A stretch of 53,327 bases of DNA, taken from the NCBI GenBank assembly GCA_002709045.1, contig PAPJ01000047.1:1-53327 (forward strand), written 5' to 3'. This document shows positions 9,062 through 17,698 of the stretch, in pieces. The stretch is from Planctomycetaceae bacterium (lineage in GTDB: Bacteria > Planctomycetota > Planctomycetia > Pirellulales > Pirellulaceae). Under the pieces are notes generated by a model, which ran no database searches, had not been told where the DNA came from, and saw only the letters and a list, made by a program, of their open reading frames with translations. How positions within the stretch are numbered: position 1 is the stretch's first letter; each line of letters opens with the position of its first letter. Made by a program: the position numbers and the translations under genes.

Positions 9062-10015
9062 ATGAGCAACCTTAGACTGTTACTTTCTGATGTCGCCTGG
9101 CCCGATACTACCATTGAACAGCAGCTATGTGATGAAGCCGGAGTGGAGCTAGTCATCGCTTCTGACTCATCGGAAGAAACTTTGATTGGCCTGGCAGCCG
9201 GTTGTGATGGCATTATCACCTGCTGGGCAGATATTACCGAAGCTGTTATTTCAGCCTCGGGCAAACACTGTAAAGTTGTCAGCCGTATGGGTATCGGACT
9301 CGATAACATCGACGTTGATTATTGTACTAATCAAGGTATCCCGGTAACCAATGTTCCGGACTACTGTCTTCAGGAGGTTGCCGAACATACGCTTGCCTCG
9401 ATCTACTCACTTGGCCGTCATATCAACACATACAATCTGGAAAGTAAATCCGGGAAATATGAGCGCAACGTGACACCTCCACTGCGTCGTCTCAAAGGAC
9501 AGACCATTGGTATTATTGGTCTTGGAAATATTGGCAAACGGGTGGTTGAGTTAGTTAATGCTCTGGGCTTTCGTGTTCTTGGATTTCGTCAGGATATGAC
9601 GAAAACGGTTCAGGGTGTCGAATTAGTACCATTCGAGGATTTGATTTCCCGGAGCGACTTTATCACGCTGCATCTACCACTTACAGATACCAACCATCAC
9701 ATGATTGGTGCTGAGGAATTTAAGAGAATGAAGTCCACGGCCTATCTGATCAACACAGCCCGGGGCGGACTGGTAGACCATAGTGCGCTGGCAACTGCGT
9801 TAAAGGCTGGTGAACTTGCCGGTGCTGCACTCGATGTCCAGGATCCGGAACCACCCGATCTCAATACGGCTCCCTATAACGACCCACGTGTCATTGTCAC
9901 GCCTCATGCAGCATTTGTCTCGGTGGAATCTTTGATTGAACTTCGTCGAAACAGTGTACGCAATGCACTCGATATCCTTCTCAATAGAGAATCGGACAAA
10001 ATTGTAAACCTCTGA
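9062..10015 (+). CDS. D-isomer-specific 2-hydroxyacid dehydrogenase (phosphoglycerate dehydrogenase-like)
   Basis: An NAD-dependent 2-hydroxyacid dehydrogenase of 317 residues. The Rossmann motif GLGNIG is at about 153-158. The catalytic set is complete: Arg234 in NTARGG, Glu263 in DPEPP and His282 in TPHAAF. SRMGIGLDNIDVDYC near residue 80 resembles the SerA/GyaR group. There is no ACT domain, so it is not a long regulated SerA; glyoxylate/hydroxypyruvate reduction or another C-terminal-trimmed PGDH activity is equally possible. It begins one base after the J-like gene, which suggests cotranscription but no obvious shared function. The protein is cytoplasmic. Confidence 0.9.
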   Translation: MSNLRLLLSDVAWPDTTIEQQLCDEAGVELVIASDSSEETLIGLAAGCDGIITCWADITEAVISASGKHCKVVSRMGIGLDNIDVDYCTNQGIPVTNVPDYCLQEVAEHTLASIYSLGRHINTYNLESKSGKYERNVTPPLRRLKGQTIGIIGLGNIGKRVVELVNALGFRVLGFRQDMTKTVQGVELVPFEDLISRSDFITLHLPLTDTNHHMIGAEEFKRMKSTAYLINTARGGLVDHSALATALKAGELAGAALDVQDPEPPDLNTAPYNDPRVIVTPHAAFVSVESLIELRRNSVRNALDILLNRESDKIVNL

Positions 10016-10228
10016 GATAATTCAATCGTTGATTGAAAACGCAATCTGTAGTTATTTCGGGTTCTCAGTAAACCATTCCGATTTTTTCGATCTAACCTTT
10101 TCGGCAAACAAACGTATCAACGCCAAGAACAACAATCAACAGCAAGAAGAGTCTTATCAGTATCCTACAATTCCAATTCAAGAAGTGACTCTCAAAATAA
10201 CAGTCGTGGTAATCATCAACACTAACTT

Positions 10229-11368
10229 TTAACCACGATCGGCTAATGATTTCCGAGCGGCCAGCGCTCGTTCGACCGCTTCCTGTGGTGTATCTGCCAG
10301 CACCGTCATGTGTCCCATTTTTCGGCCAACGCGAGCTTCCCGTTTCCCATACAAATGCATCTTAAGATTCGGTTCGGCCAAAGCGTTGCTCCAATTTGGC
10401 TCTCCATCCTGCCACAGGTCTCCCAGCAAATTAACCATGGCTGCCGGACGCTTTTGTTCCGCTGAACCCAACGGTAGTCCACATACCGTTCGCACTTGCT
10501 GTTCAAACTGACAGGACAGATGAGCGTCCACCGTCAGGTGACCTGAATTATGCGGTCGTGGAGCCAATTCATTCACTAGTAATTTTCCATCGGTCGTCAG
10601 AAAGAACTCAACGCAAAGAACACCAATCACATCTAATTCTGTCAGGATTGTCCGAGCGATCTCTTTGGCTTCTTCTACAATTCCGGGAGACACATCAAAG
10701 GGTGTAATAGAAATATCCAGAATGTGATTATGATGGCGGTTTTCCATCGGACCATAGAAGGCCATCTCTCCATCGCGACCCCGGGCAGCAACGACTGATA
10801 ACTCGCAGTCAAAGTTCACAAATCGTTCCAGCACTGCTTCTGCATTGTTGATTTCATTCCAGGCCGCTTGCAAATCGCTGCCTGACTCAACTTTCACCTG
10901 ACCTTTACCATCGTATCCCCAGGCTGCTGTTTTAAGAACTGCCGGGACATCCTCTTGCGTTACCTGATCGATATCAGCTTGCGAATAGATTTCCCGAAAA
11001 GGTGTCACCGGAATACCGGAATTACGCAAAAATGTCTTTTCGCGAATACGTTGCTGAGCGGTATAAAGGACTCGACCAGCTGGGTGCACCGGAGCATATC
11101 GTTCTACGGCATCAATTGTCTCGGCATGCACATTTTCAAATTCAAAACTGACAACGTCAACGTTTTGTGCAAACTCTGCCACTGCATCTAAATCATCGTA
11201 ATTGGCTTGTATCTCGAGGTCGGCAACCTGACCTGTTGGCGATTGGTTTTCCGGAGAAAAAACGTGGATTCGATATCCTAATCTTCTGGCGGCAATAGCA
11301 AACATCCGCCCCAATTGCCCACTGCCTAACATACCGATCGTTGCGCCAGGCAAAATAGCTCGGCTCAT
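10229..11368 (-). CDS. purK: N5-carboxyaminoimidazole ribonucleotide synthase
   Basis: PurK makes N5-CAIR from AIR, bicarbonate and ATP in purine synthesis. The 379 residues show the N-terminal [18 protein letters not shown], the ATP-grasp core ([31 protein letters not shown]) and the signature [13 protein letters not shown]. The first four bases overlap the end of purE (ATGA at 11365-11368), the usual coupled purE-purK order. The 213 bases between its stop and the upstream-strand dehydrogenase contain no convincing gene. Confidence 0.96.
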   Translation of the reverse strand: MSRAILPGATIGMLGSGQLGRMFAIAARRLGYRIHVFSPENQSPTGQVADLEIQANYDDLDAVAEFAQNVDVVSFEFENVHAETIDAVERYAPVHPAGRVLYTAQQRIREKTFLRNSGIPVTPFREIYSQADIDQVTQEDVPAVLKTAAWGYDGKGQVKVESGSDLQAAWNEINNAEAVLERFVNFDCELSVVAARGRDGEMAFYGPMENRHHNHILDISITPFDVSPGIVEEAKEIARTILTELDVIGVLCVEFFLTTDGKLLVNELAPRPHNSGHLTVDAHLSCQFEQQVRTVCGLPLGSAEQKRPAAMVNLLGDLWQDGEPNWSNALAEPNLKMHLYGKREARVGRKMGHMTVLADTPQEAVERALAARKSLADRG

Positions 11369-11859
11369 AGTTCGGAATCCTCCATAACTTTCTGCGTTTG
11401 TTCATCCGCGAATTGATGCAACTTAGCACGCAATTCTGAACACTCATTTGCCAGCACGCGAACGGCTAACAAAGCTGCATTCTTCGCTCCGGATTCTCCG
11501 ATCGCCAACGTACCGACAGGTACGCCCCCCGGCATTTGAACAATCGACAGAAGAGAGTCCAAACCAGATAATGCCCGGGATTTTACCGGCACACCAAAGA
11601 CCGGAAGCGTTGTTAATGAAGAAACCATTCCCGGCAAATGAGCAGCCCCCCCGGCACCTGCAATAATAACCTTTAGACCACGAGCTTCAGCTGTCTTGGC
11701 ATACTCAACAAGCCATTCCGGTGTTCTGTGTGCGGATACCACTCGACATTCGTGAGCCACACCGAATTGTTCGAGGATTTGGCGGGCATTCTCCATCGTG
11801 GGCAAGTCAGATTTACTTCCCATGACGATACCTACAAGCGGTTCATTGGCTTCGGTCAC
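11365..11859 (-). CDS. purE: N5-carboxyaminoimidazole ribonucleotide mutase
   Basis: PurE converts N5-CAIR to CAIR, the step after PurK. The 164 residues contain the family signatures [21 protein letters not shown] and [12 protein letters not shown]. The start is GTG 11859, with AAGGAG centred about 8 bases upstream. It overlaps purK by 4 bases. The region up to the radical SAM gene (about 220 bases) is the divergent promoter area for both units. Confidence 0.97.
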   Translation of the reverse strand: MTEANEPLVGIVMGSKSDLPTMENARQILEQFGVAHECRVVSAHRTPEWLVEYAKTAEARGLKVIIAGAGGAAHLPGMVSSLTTLPVFGVPVKSRALSGLDSLLSIVQMPGGVPVGTLAIGESGAKNAALLAVRVLANECSELRAKLHQFADEQTQKVMEDSEL

Positions 11860-12078
11860 TTGATTTCTCCTTAAATCGGTCTGCCGGACGGTCCAACCTT
11901 AACCCAGCCGAATTTTAGAATTTCATTATACGAAACTAACGTCATTTTTATAGTATCCGATAAACTTCGCAGACTGACCTTGATATCAGGTGTGTAAATT
12001 TCCGAATTTGCATACGATGGTGGAGGTTGATCGGTAAACAATCTTTACCTTAAGTTGCTCTCATACGGCCATCATTCA

Positions 12079-13167
12079 ATGAATAATGCTCAGGATGAAC
12101 ATTTTATAGAACGTCATCACGGACGTGGATCCGGCATTCGTCCGGATAATCGTTTTGTATCGCTCAGAGTAATTCACGATACAGAACAGCTGACAAATGA
12201 TGATGATCAGCAGGCGAAACTAAAAACCGAATATTACGAAGATGCCTCCAAATCCGTTGTTTCTGAAAATAAAAGTCCAGACATCCCCTTTCGGTTCAGC
12301 CTGAATCCTTACCGTGGTTGTGTACACGGGTGTAGTTATTGCTACGCCAGACCTAGTCATGAATATCTGGGGATGGACGCCGGTTTAGACTTCGAATCAA
12401 AAATTATTGTTAAACGAAACGCTCCAGACCTTTTTCGTGACTGGCTCAACCAACGCAACTATAAATGTGAACCAGTCATGCTCAGCGGTGTCACCGATTG
12501 TTACCAACCCATCGAAAAAAAACTAAAACTTACCCGGAGATTACTTGAGATCGCACTTGAGGCTCAACAGCCCATACGAATCATCACTAAGAACGCTCTT
12601 ATCAACCGTGATCTTGACATTCTTAGCGAGATGGCCAAAAACCGTCTGATACTTCCGGTCATTTCTCTGGCCACCATTGACAAAAAAATCGCCCGAAAAA
12701 TGGAACCGCGTACAAGTACTCCACAGGCAAGATTAAGAGCTATTGAAAAATTAACCTCCGCAGGTATTCCCACCGGCGTTTTAATTGCTCCAATCATTCC
12801 CGGACTCACCGACAGTGGGATCCCCAGTACTTTGAAGGCAGCACGCGACGCCGGAGCAACCTATGCCTCACGAAATGTATTACGACTGCCGCTGTCTGTG
12901 GAACCCGTTTTTCTCGACTGGCTACATCATCATTTTCCCTTACAGGAAGAACGTGTGCTTGCCAGAATCCGCCAGGTGCGCGGAGGCGAACTTAATTCGG
13001 TTGTCTTTGGTGAACGCATGTCCGGGACAGGAATCATCGGCAATCATATCAACCAGACATTTAACATGTTTCGGAAACAACTAGGCTATCTGGATCGCTT
13101 TCCAACTCTTAATTGTGCTGATTTCTCGCCCCCCACATCATCCACAGGACAGCAGAGGCTTTTTTAG
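12079..13167 (+). CDS. PA0069-family radical SAM protein
   Basis: 362 residues with the [4Fe-4S] radical SAM motif CxxxCxxC at Cys81, Cys85 and Cys88 (RGCVHGCSYCYARP), and the family's HGRGSGIRPDNRF near the N-terminus. This family is distantly related to spore photoproduct lyase; its reaction is not established. The frame extends to a TTG at 12055, but the ATG at 12079 fits the family's short N-terminus; neither start has a clear ribosome site. The gene runs toward the lysine-rich orphan with only 12 bases between stops. Confidence 0.9.
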   Translation: MNNAQDEHFIERHHGRGSGIRPDNRFVSLRVIHDTEQLTNDDDQQAKLKTEYYEDASKSVVSENKSPDIPFRFSLNPYRGCVHGCSYCYARPSHEYLGMDAGLDFESKIIVKRNAPDLFRDWLNQRNYKCEPVMLSGVTDCYQPIEKKLKLTRRLLEIALEAQQPIRIITKNALINRDLDILSEMAKNRLILPVISLATIDKKIARKMEPRTSTPQARLRAIEKLTSAGIPTGVLIAPIIPGLTDSGIPSTLKAARDAGATYASRNVLRLPLSVEPVFLDWLHHHFPLQEERVLARIRQVRGGELNSVVFGERMSGTGIIGNHINQTFNMFRKQLGYLDRFPTLNCADFSPPTSSTGQQRLF

Positions 13168-13179
13168 TGTGCTGGCAGT

Positions 13180-13698
13180 CTACTTCCCAACCCAATACAA
13201 CATCTTTTTCTTATTACCATTATCTTTGATCTTTTTCCTATCACGTTTCGCCCACGCATTCGCATCAAAAATACAATCTTTCTTATTAATGGTATTAGTA
13301 CCATGAATAGATTCAATTTGTTTCTTTAGTAGTGCACTACCTTCATCAACCGCCTTCTCTTTTTTTAGAATGTTAACGATTTCATCCGTGGTAAAGTTAA
13401 TTGACTGCTTATTACCAACCTTGACGACTTTAGTTACTCTAAACTTTGGACCGAATGTTTTTTTAATAATAGATCGAAGCTTTGTTTTTATTTCTTTTTG
13501 AAGTTGATTATCAAATGTAGTGATCTGATCAGCAAACTCATTCATTTTATTAAGCGAGTCAAGAATCGCGTCTCTACTAGCATCTGAAATAGCTTGAGTA
13601 ACAGCCGCTTCTGCTTCTAATGCTTTTTTTTCCGCCAGTTGTTTTTCTTTCTGAGCTTTCGCTGCTAGTTTTTTAGCCTGAGCTAATGTAAGTGCCAT
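13180..13698 (-). CDS. Lysine-rich AT-rich orphan protein with N-terminal coiled coil
   Basis: 172 residues, 32 of them Lys by hand count. Residues about 1-35 are an Ala/Lys/Glu helix (AKKLAAKAQKEKQLAEKKAL) likely to form a coiled coil; the rest mixes helix and strand (FRVTKVVKVGNKQSINFTTD) with no recognised motif, signal peptide or membrane segment. The DNA and its upstream 145 bases are clearly more AT-rich than the neighbours, and AAA/ATT codons dominate, which suggests recent transfer. An AAGGTGGG ribosome site precedes ATG 13698. Function unknown; it could be a nucleic-acid-binding or phage-remnant protein, but nothing shows that. Confidence 0.7.
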   Translation of the reverse strand: MALTLAQAKKLAAKAQKEKQLAEKKALEAEAAVTQAISDASRDAILDSLNKMNEFADQITTFDNQLQKEIKTKLRSIIKKTFGPKFRVTKVVKVGNKQSINFTTDEIVNILKKEKAVDEGSALLKKQIESIHGTNTINKKDCIFDANAWAKRDRKKIKDNGNKKKMLYWVGK

Positions 13699-13843
13699 TA
13701 TTTGATCCCACCTTGTTATTTATTTACTGAATTAGTATTCCATAATAAAAACGTATCTCTATTATTTTTTAAACGACCCAATAATAAATGGTCAAGTAAA
13801 TAATATCGGTCTTTAGTTAAAGACTACGTTCTCGGAAGTAACA

Positions 13844-14023
13844 CTATAAAAATATAAACATCATCGTTAATAAACCGGCGATCAGCATCGCAAAGAAAAT
13901 TTTCACGGCAAAACTCTCGTTGATGCGCGTTTTAATTAAGGAATAGATCACGCTTTCCTGTAAGCCCGGGGCCATACGCCGAAATCCTTCAAAGGAATTT
14001 AGCCTGCTGGTAGGTTTCATCAT
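13844..14023 (-). CDS. 59-residue single-span membrane protein overlapping the sialidase-like gene
   Basis: An ORF of 59 residues. It starts at ATG 14023 (a second ATG follows directly), with AGGAG 6 bases upstream. Its first four bases overlap the sialidase-like gene's stop in an ATGA arrangement, typical of translational coupling. Residues about 1-36 are soluble and basic (PTSRLNSFEGFRRM), and residues about 38-59 are a membrane helix (FAVKIFFAMLIAGLLTMMFIFL, given here as its limits only) reaching the C-terminus. That topology fits a tail-anchored or small inner-membrane protein. No family is recognised. The strong ribosome site and the overlap are the reasons for calling it. Confidence 0.6.
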   Translation of the reverse strand: MMKPTSRLNSFEGFRRMAPGLQESVIYSLIKTRINESFAVKIFFAMLIAGLLTMMFIFL

Positions 14024-15312
14024 TTGCTACTCCTGTCAGTCGGTGACCAAATAACTGCCGAGGTGATACCGAGTGTGCGTGAAGGTCCTCCGACAACCGT
14101 GTTACCCCACTGAGCACCATAATGGTAGAGAAACAATGTCAGAATCCGTCCATCTTTCAATTCCAGTGAACAAGGGCTATGCATGGTCTGGTGCATAGCC
14201 CAGCGAAACAGCGTGAAACGCTGATCCCAGTCCCAGGTTCTGCCATGATCTCGACTGATAACTGCCTCAATTCCGTGGTAGACCTTATTTTCGAGTTCAC
14301 CCATACGTGTTGCATAAGTCATCAGCAGACGTCCGTCCTGAAGGGTGATCAGATCGGTATGCACCTTTCCATATTTAAAGTGCACTTGATGATCTGTCCA
14401 GGTTTTCCCGTCATCGGTCGAGCGGGCGGTCGTAATACGTCGCCAGTGATCGCTAAACGAGGGGTAGTCTGCAGATTGGGCAGTTCTCAACGAAACAACC
14501 AATGCTCCATCTGCGGCTCTGGTAACAGACCCCTCAGAAGTCTGCCATTGTCTTGGCAGCCAAATCCCTTCCGGCCATGTCTTTCCACCATCACGGCTTC
14601 GCCGCAATAGTGACTGCGCTGTCCATTTGACAGGACCGTGTGGTTCAACATTTGCCATAAAGACTGCGGATACAACGTCATCTTCAACAAGCACACTACC
14701 TTTATGGTATGTAATTCTTCCATCACTCAGTCTTGGAAACGGTTTCTTTTCATTCCACGTCTTTCCGGCATCTTCACTGAGACAATAAAATCCATCATCG
14801 TCACTGGGAATAATCATTAAATGATCACCACCCAGACTTACCAGTTGCGGACGCTCCAATCCGCGGTGAAACTCAACCGGTTGACTCCATTTTCTTCCTT
14901 CGTCCGCGGAATATGACAGAAACGACCCACGTTGTTCTTTATCTGTTCCTTCCAACCAGCCGGTACCTATCATTGCAATACGTCCGTCACCCAATCGACA
15001 GATCGATGCAAATTTCATCGAGTGCACCAGAAATGTATAACTAATCCCTTCCTGATAGACCGGGCCCATTGGATTCTCCTGCCGAATTGCGATCGGCATA
15101 TGAGGGGTAATAAACCGATTTGGATCAAATTCTGCGGAGGCATTCCGGGCTGCCATTGTTTTCAATTTTTCCAATGGAATGGACTCGTAAGGTGTTGGTA
15201 CCTTCTTCAGCGTGGATAAATCCTTACTGGTCGGAAAACCTGCATCATCCTGTGCAAAAAGTTCAAATGTCACTGACAACATACAAACGCCGCAAATCAA
15301 TCTAATAAACAT
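14020..15312 (-). CDS. Secreted sialidase-like (BNR/Asp-box) protein
   Basis: 430 residues with a signal peptide (FIRLICGVCMLSVTFELFAQ). At least five Asp-box repeats are visible: SADEGRKW, SEDAGKTW, SRDGGKTW, STDDGKTW and SRDHGRTW, which define a six-bladed sialidase-type propeller. Exo-sialidase activity is possible, but many planctomycete members are of unknown specificity. GGAG 7 bases before ATG 15312 supports the start. The 59-residue membrane ORF is coupled downstream. The 257 bases up to the dioxygenase gene form a divergent promoter region without a visible consensus. Confidence 0.85.
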   Translation of the reverse strand: MFIRLICGVCMLSVTFELFAQDDAGFPTSKDLSTLKKVPTPYESIPLEKLKTMAARNASAEFDPNRFITPHMPIAIRQENPMGPVYQEGISYTFLVHSMKFASICRLGDGRIAMIGTGWLEGTDKEQRGSFLSYSADEGRKWSQPVEFHRGLERPQLVSLGGDHLMIIPSDDDGFYCLSEDAGKTWNEKKPFPRLSDGRITYHKGSVLVEDDVVSAVFMANVEPHGPVKWTAQSLLRRSRDGGKTWPEGIWLPRQWQTSEGSVTRAADGALVVSLRTAQSADYPSFSDHWRRITTARSTDDGKTWTDHQVHFKYGKVHTDLITLQDGRLLMTYATRMGELENKVYHGIEAVISRDHGRTWDWDQRFTLFRWAMHQTMHSPCSLELKDGRILTLFLYHYGAQWGNTVVGGPSRTLGITSAVIWSPTDRSSK

Positions 15313-15569
15313 CGTCCATCTCCATTTAGAGCATAAAACACCTCACCAGATGTGCGGCGATTCAATTATCCCACATCATAATATCACAATCAGGATGATG
15401 ACTTTCTTCCGACGATTTTTGTCAGGCAGGGCGAAGACTTGTCGGGGAACGTGTCTGTTAGCCGATACTTTAAACGATGATTATTTAAAATCTGTGGTAG
15501 TCACGCGCACTACCTGCTTACTACAATTTGCATGTAAGTAATAAAGACCTTTTACAAAGGAATTTTGCA

Positions 15570-16268
15570 ATGATCAATCGCCGTAAACTTATTCATGGAT
15601 CTGCATCGATGGCAGCCATGATGACCACTCCAGGTTTGTTTGCAAAAGAATTAGTACGAACAGCTGAATCTACTGAAGGCCCGTTTTATCCGGACAAACT
15701 GCCTCTGGATACTGACAATGACCTTTTGATCATCAATGAATCGATCACTCCGGGAGTCGGCCAGATCACCCACTTAACCGGTAAAATCCTTTGTCCACTT
15801 GGACGTCCGATTCGAAACGCCTTTGTTGAAATCTGGCAGTGTGATAATAACGGAGCCTATTTACACGCAGAAAGCGGAAACGCGGAAAAACGTGACTCTA
15901 ATTTTCAGGGCTACGGCCGTTTTCTTACAGACTCCAAAGGGAACTACTATTTCCGAACAATCAAACCTGTGGCTTATCCCGGACGTACACCTCATATCCA
16001 CATCGCCGTTAGCCTTAATGGTCATCGAGTGTTTACCTCTCAGATACTGATCAAGGGGGATCCGCTGAACCAACGTGACGGAGTTTGGCGCAATCTCCAA
16101 GATGACAAAGCACGTGACAGCTTACTAGCTGCTTTCACCCCTATTAAAAGTTCACCGCTCAAAGAACTCGAAGCGGAATTCAATGTCGTTCTCGGGCAGA
16201 CAGCAGAAGAACATCAGGAAGGAAAGATTCGCGGTGGTATTGGTAAGCCTCAATGGCGGCGCAGGTAA
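15570..16268 (+). CDS. Intradiol ring-cleavage dioxygenase-like protein with Tat-type leader
   Basis: 232 residues, resembling the protocatechuate 3,4-dioxygenase beta-chain fold, which uses non-haem Fe(III) to open catechols. All four expected iron ligands are present: Tyr115 (GYGRF), Tyr136 (VAYPG), His142 and His144 (PHIHI). TEGPFYP and FVEIWQCDNNGAY are also typical. The leader NRRKLIHGSASMAAMM has a twin-arginine look, so export of a folded iron enzyme is likely. Start ATG 15570 has AAAGGA 8 bases upstream. Two closely spaced genes follow (SRPBCC, MOSC). The true substrate is unknown. Confidence 0.9.
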   Translation: MINRRKLIHGSASMAAMMTTPGLFAKELVRTAESTEGPFYPDKLPLDTDNDLLIINESITPGVGQITHLTGKILCPLGRPIRNAFVEIWQCDNNGAYLHAESGNAEKRDSNFQGYGRFLTDSKGNYYFRTIKPVAYPGRTPHIHIAVSLNGHRVFTSQILIKGDPLNQRDGVWRNLQDDKARDSLLAAFTPIKSSPLKELEAEFNVVLGQTAEEHQEGKIRGGIGKPQWRRR

Positions 16269-16275
16269 ATAACTG

Positions 16276-16821
16276 ATGCTGGACCTTTTCAAACGCAAAC
16301 TGTTCAAAATCATATTCTGGTCGTTTGTGTTCATTGCGTTACCATTTACAATTCTGATGTTTATTGGTAGCCAACGGTACGTCTATCACGCTACAGTCAA
16401 AATCAATTCGCCTGCTGAAATCATCTTCCCCTATTTACATACTCCAGACAAAGTTGTTGTTTGGCAAAATGGTGTTAAATCCCTTTCCCTTGGAAATAAT
16501 CAATTCAATCGTTCAGGTGATACGGCAACTTTAGTTCTCGATGGTCAAGAAAAGGAGCATCGAATTACTATCACTATTGATAAAATCGTGCCTGACAGGC
16601 ATCTCATTACATCTTCTGCAACAGAGGTGTTTAAAGCACAAACAATCTGGGATTTAGAAACGTTTGCTGATCACTGTATTGTTAATCAGGAAGTTATTTA
16701 TTTTTACGGCGGAGTCGGACGATTGATAGCTCCGTTTTTGACCGGCGAAGCTGAAAGACAATTACAGGATGATCTTTCCCGACTGCGTCAGATTATCGAA
16801 AAGGAACATACAGGTCGATGA
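16276..16821 (+). CDS. Membrane-anchored SRPBCC (START-like) domain protein
   Basis: 181 residues. An N-terminal anchor (IIFWSFVFIALPFTILMFIG, residues about 12-31) precedes a single SRPBCC-like domain: YHATVKINSPAEIIFPYLHTPD at about residues 37-58, then a beta-rich region and a C-terminal amphipathic helix (ERQLQDDLSRLRQIIE). Such domains form a cavity for hydrophobic ligands. It begins 7 bases after the dioxygenase gene and overlaps the MOSC gene by 4 bases (ATGA), so the three are one operon. Ligand unknown. Confidence 0.75.
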   Translation: MLDLFKRKLFKIIFWSFVFIALPFTILMFIGSQRYVYHATVKINSPAEIIFPYLHTPDKVVVWQNGVKSLSLGNNQFNRSGDTATLVLDGQEKEHRITITIDKIVPDRHLITSSATEVFKAQTIWDLETFADHCIVNQEVIYFYGGVGRLIAPFLTGEAERQLQDDLSRLRQIIEKEHTGR

Positions 16822-17621
16822 TTCCGCTAGTCAGTAAAATCACGGTATACCCACTAAAGTCTTTTGATGGTGTTGATCTGGAATTTAGTGACATATTAAC
16901 GAGCGGATCCTTAAAACATGACCGACAACTCGCTCTGCTCGACACTAACGGGAAATACTTCAACGCCAAGAACTACCCTGATATTCATCAATACGAAAGC
17001 CAGTTTCATAAAGACTGGTACAGTATGGTGATCACCCGTCCGGCAGATTCGGCTATGGAATTCTTCGACCTGCGCTCCGACCACCAAAGGCTGGTTGATT
17101 GGATTCGAAATTTTCACCCAAATGTAACGTCCTACGAAGAAAACATACTGACCGGACTACCGGATGATCGTGAAGCAAATGGCCCCACGATTATCAGCGA
17201 GGCAACACTTGAGCTTGTTGCTTCCTGGTTTGAAGGCCTCTCGATACATAATATTCGACAGCGGCTGCGACCAAACATTGAAATTTCAGGGGTTCCCGCA
17301 TTTTGGGAAGACCGTTTGTTTGATAACAATATTCCGTTTTCTATTGGCACTGTCCGCTTCATAGGCACACATCCATGTCAACGATGTGTCGTTCCCACTC
17401 GTTGTCCTCAAACAGGAGTTGTAACACCACGTTTTGCTGATATCGTTGCTCAGAACCGGAAAAAATCCCTTCCCGAATGGAGTCATCCCGGATCATTCAA
17501 TCACTATTATCGACTGGCAACCAATACCAAGCTGGCTGAGGACTGCGCAGGCGGTAACATTAGTCTGGGTGATGAAATTATTCTTCCTGCCAATTTAAGT
17601 CATCAACAGATTGTTACTTAA
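16818..17621 (+). CDS. MOSC domain protein (MOSC N-terminal beta-barrel type)
   Basis: 267 residues. The N-terminal MOSC_N barrel reads SKITVYPLKSFDGVDL and LKHDRQLALLD; the MOSC domain has RQRLRPNIEISG (about 147-158) and the Cys motif THPCQRCVVPTRCP (Cys187, Cys190, Cys196). MOSC domains handle sulfur-bearing cofactors such as molybdenum cofactor; several of this subtype reduce N-hydroxylated compounds (the YcbX/mARC group). It ends an operon with the dioxygenase and SRPBCC genes, hinting at a small detoxification or aromatic-oxidation unit. The partner electron carrier is not in the window. Confidence 0.9.
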   Translation: MIPLVSKITVYPLKSFDGVDLEFSDILTSGSLKHDRQLALLDTNGKYFNAKNYPDIHQYESQFHKDWYSMVITRPADSAMEFFDLRSDHQRLVDWIRNFHPNVTSYEENILTGLPDDREANGPTIISEATLELVASWFEGLSIHNIRQRLRPNIEISGVPAFWEDRLFDNNIPFSIGTVRFIGTHPCQRCVVPTRCPQTGVVTPRFADIVAQNRKKSLPEWSHPGSFNHYYRLATNTKLAEDCAGGNISLGDEIILPANLSHQQIVT

Positions 17622-17698
17622 TCTATACACTGACTTGAATTGCGTTTTATAATTGAATGAACGAAACTAACGGATTCAGAAATGGAATTTAAACTGAG

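Noticed and set aside
10029..10232. 67-residue frame between the dehydrogenase and purK
   Set aside because: No ribosome site, low-complexity Asn/Gln content and no similarity to known small proteins; it overlaps the purK end.
13115..13306. Hydrophobic frame antisense to the lysine-rich orphan
   Set aside because: Hydrophobicity follows from reading the AT-rich Lys codons backwards; no ribosome site.
17640..17665. TTGAAT with TATAAT before the unpaired DUF1501 gene as a promoter
   Set aside because: The two boxes are only about 7 bases apart, far too close for a sigma-70 promoter.
11930..17672. Shared 12-base sequence ACGAAACTAACG at 11930-11941 and 17661-17672
   Set aside because: Two occurrences with no symmetry and different neighbours; may be chance. 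A genome-wide count would be needed to call it an operator.
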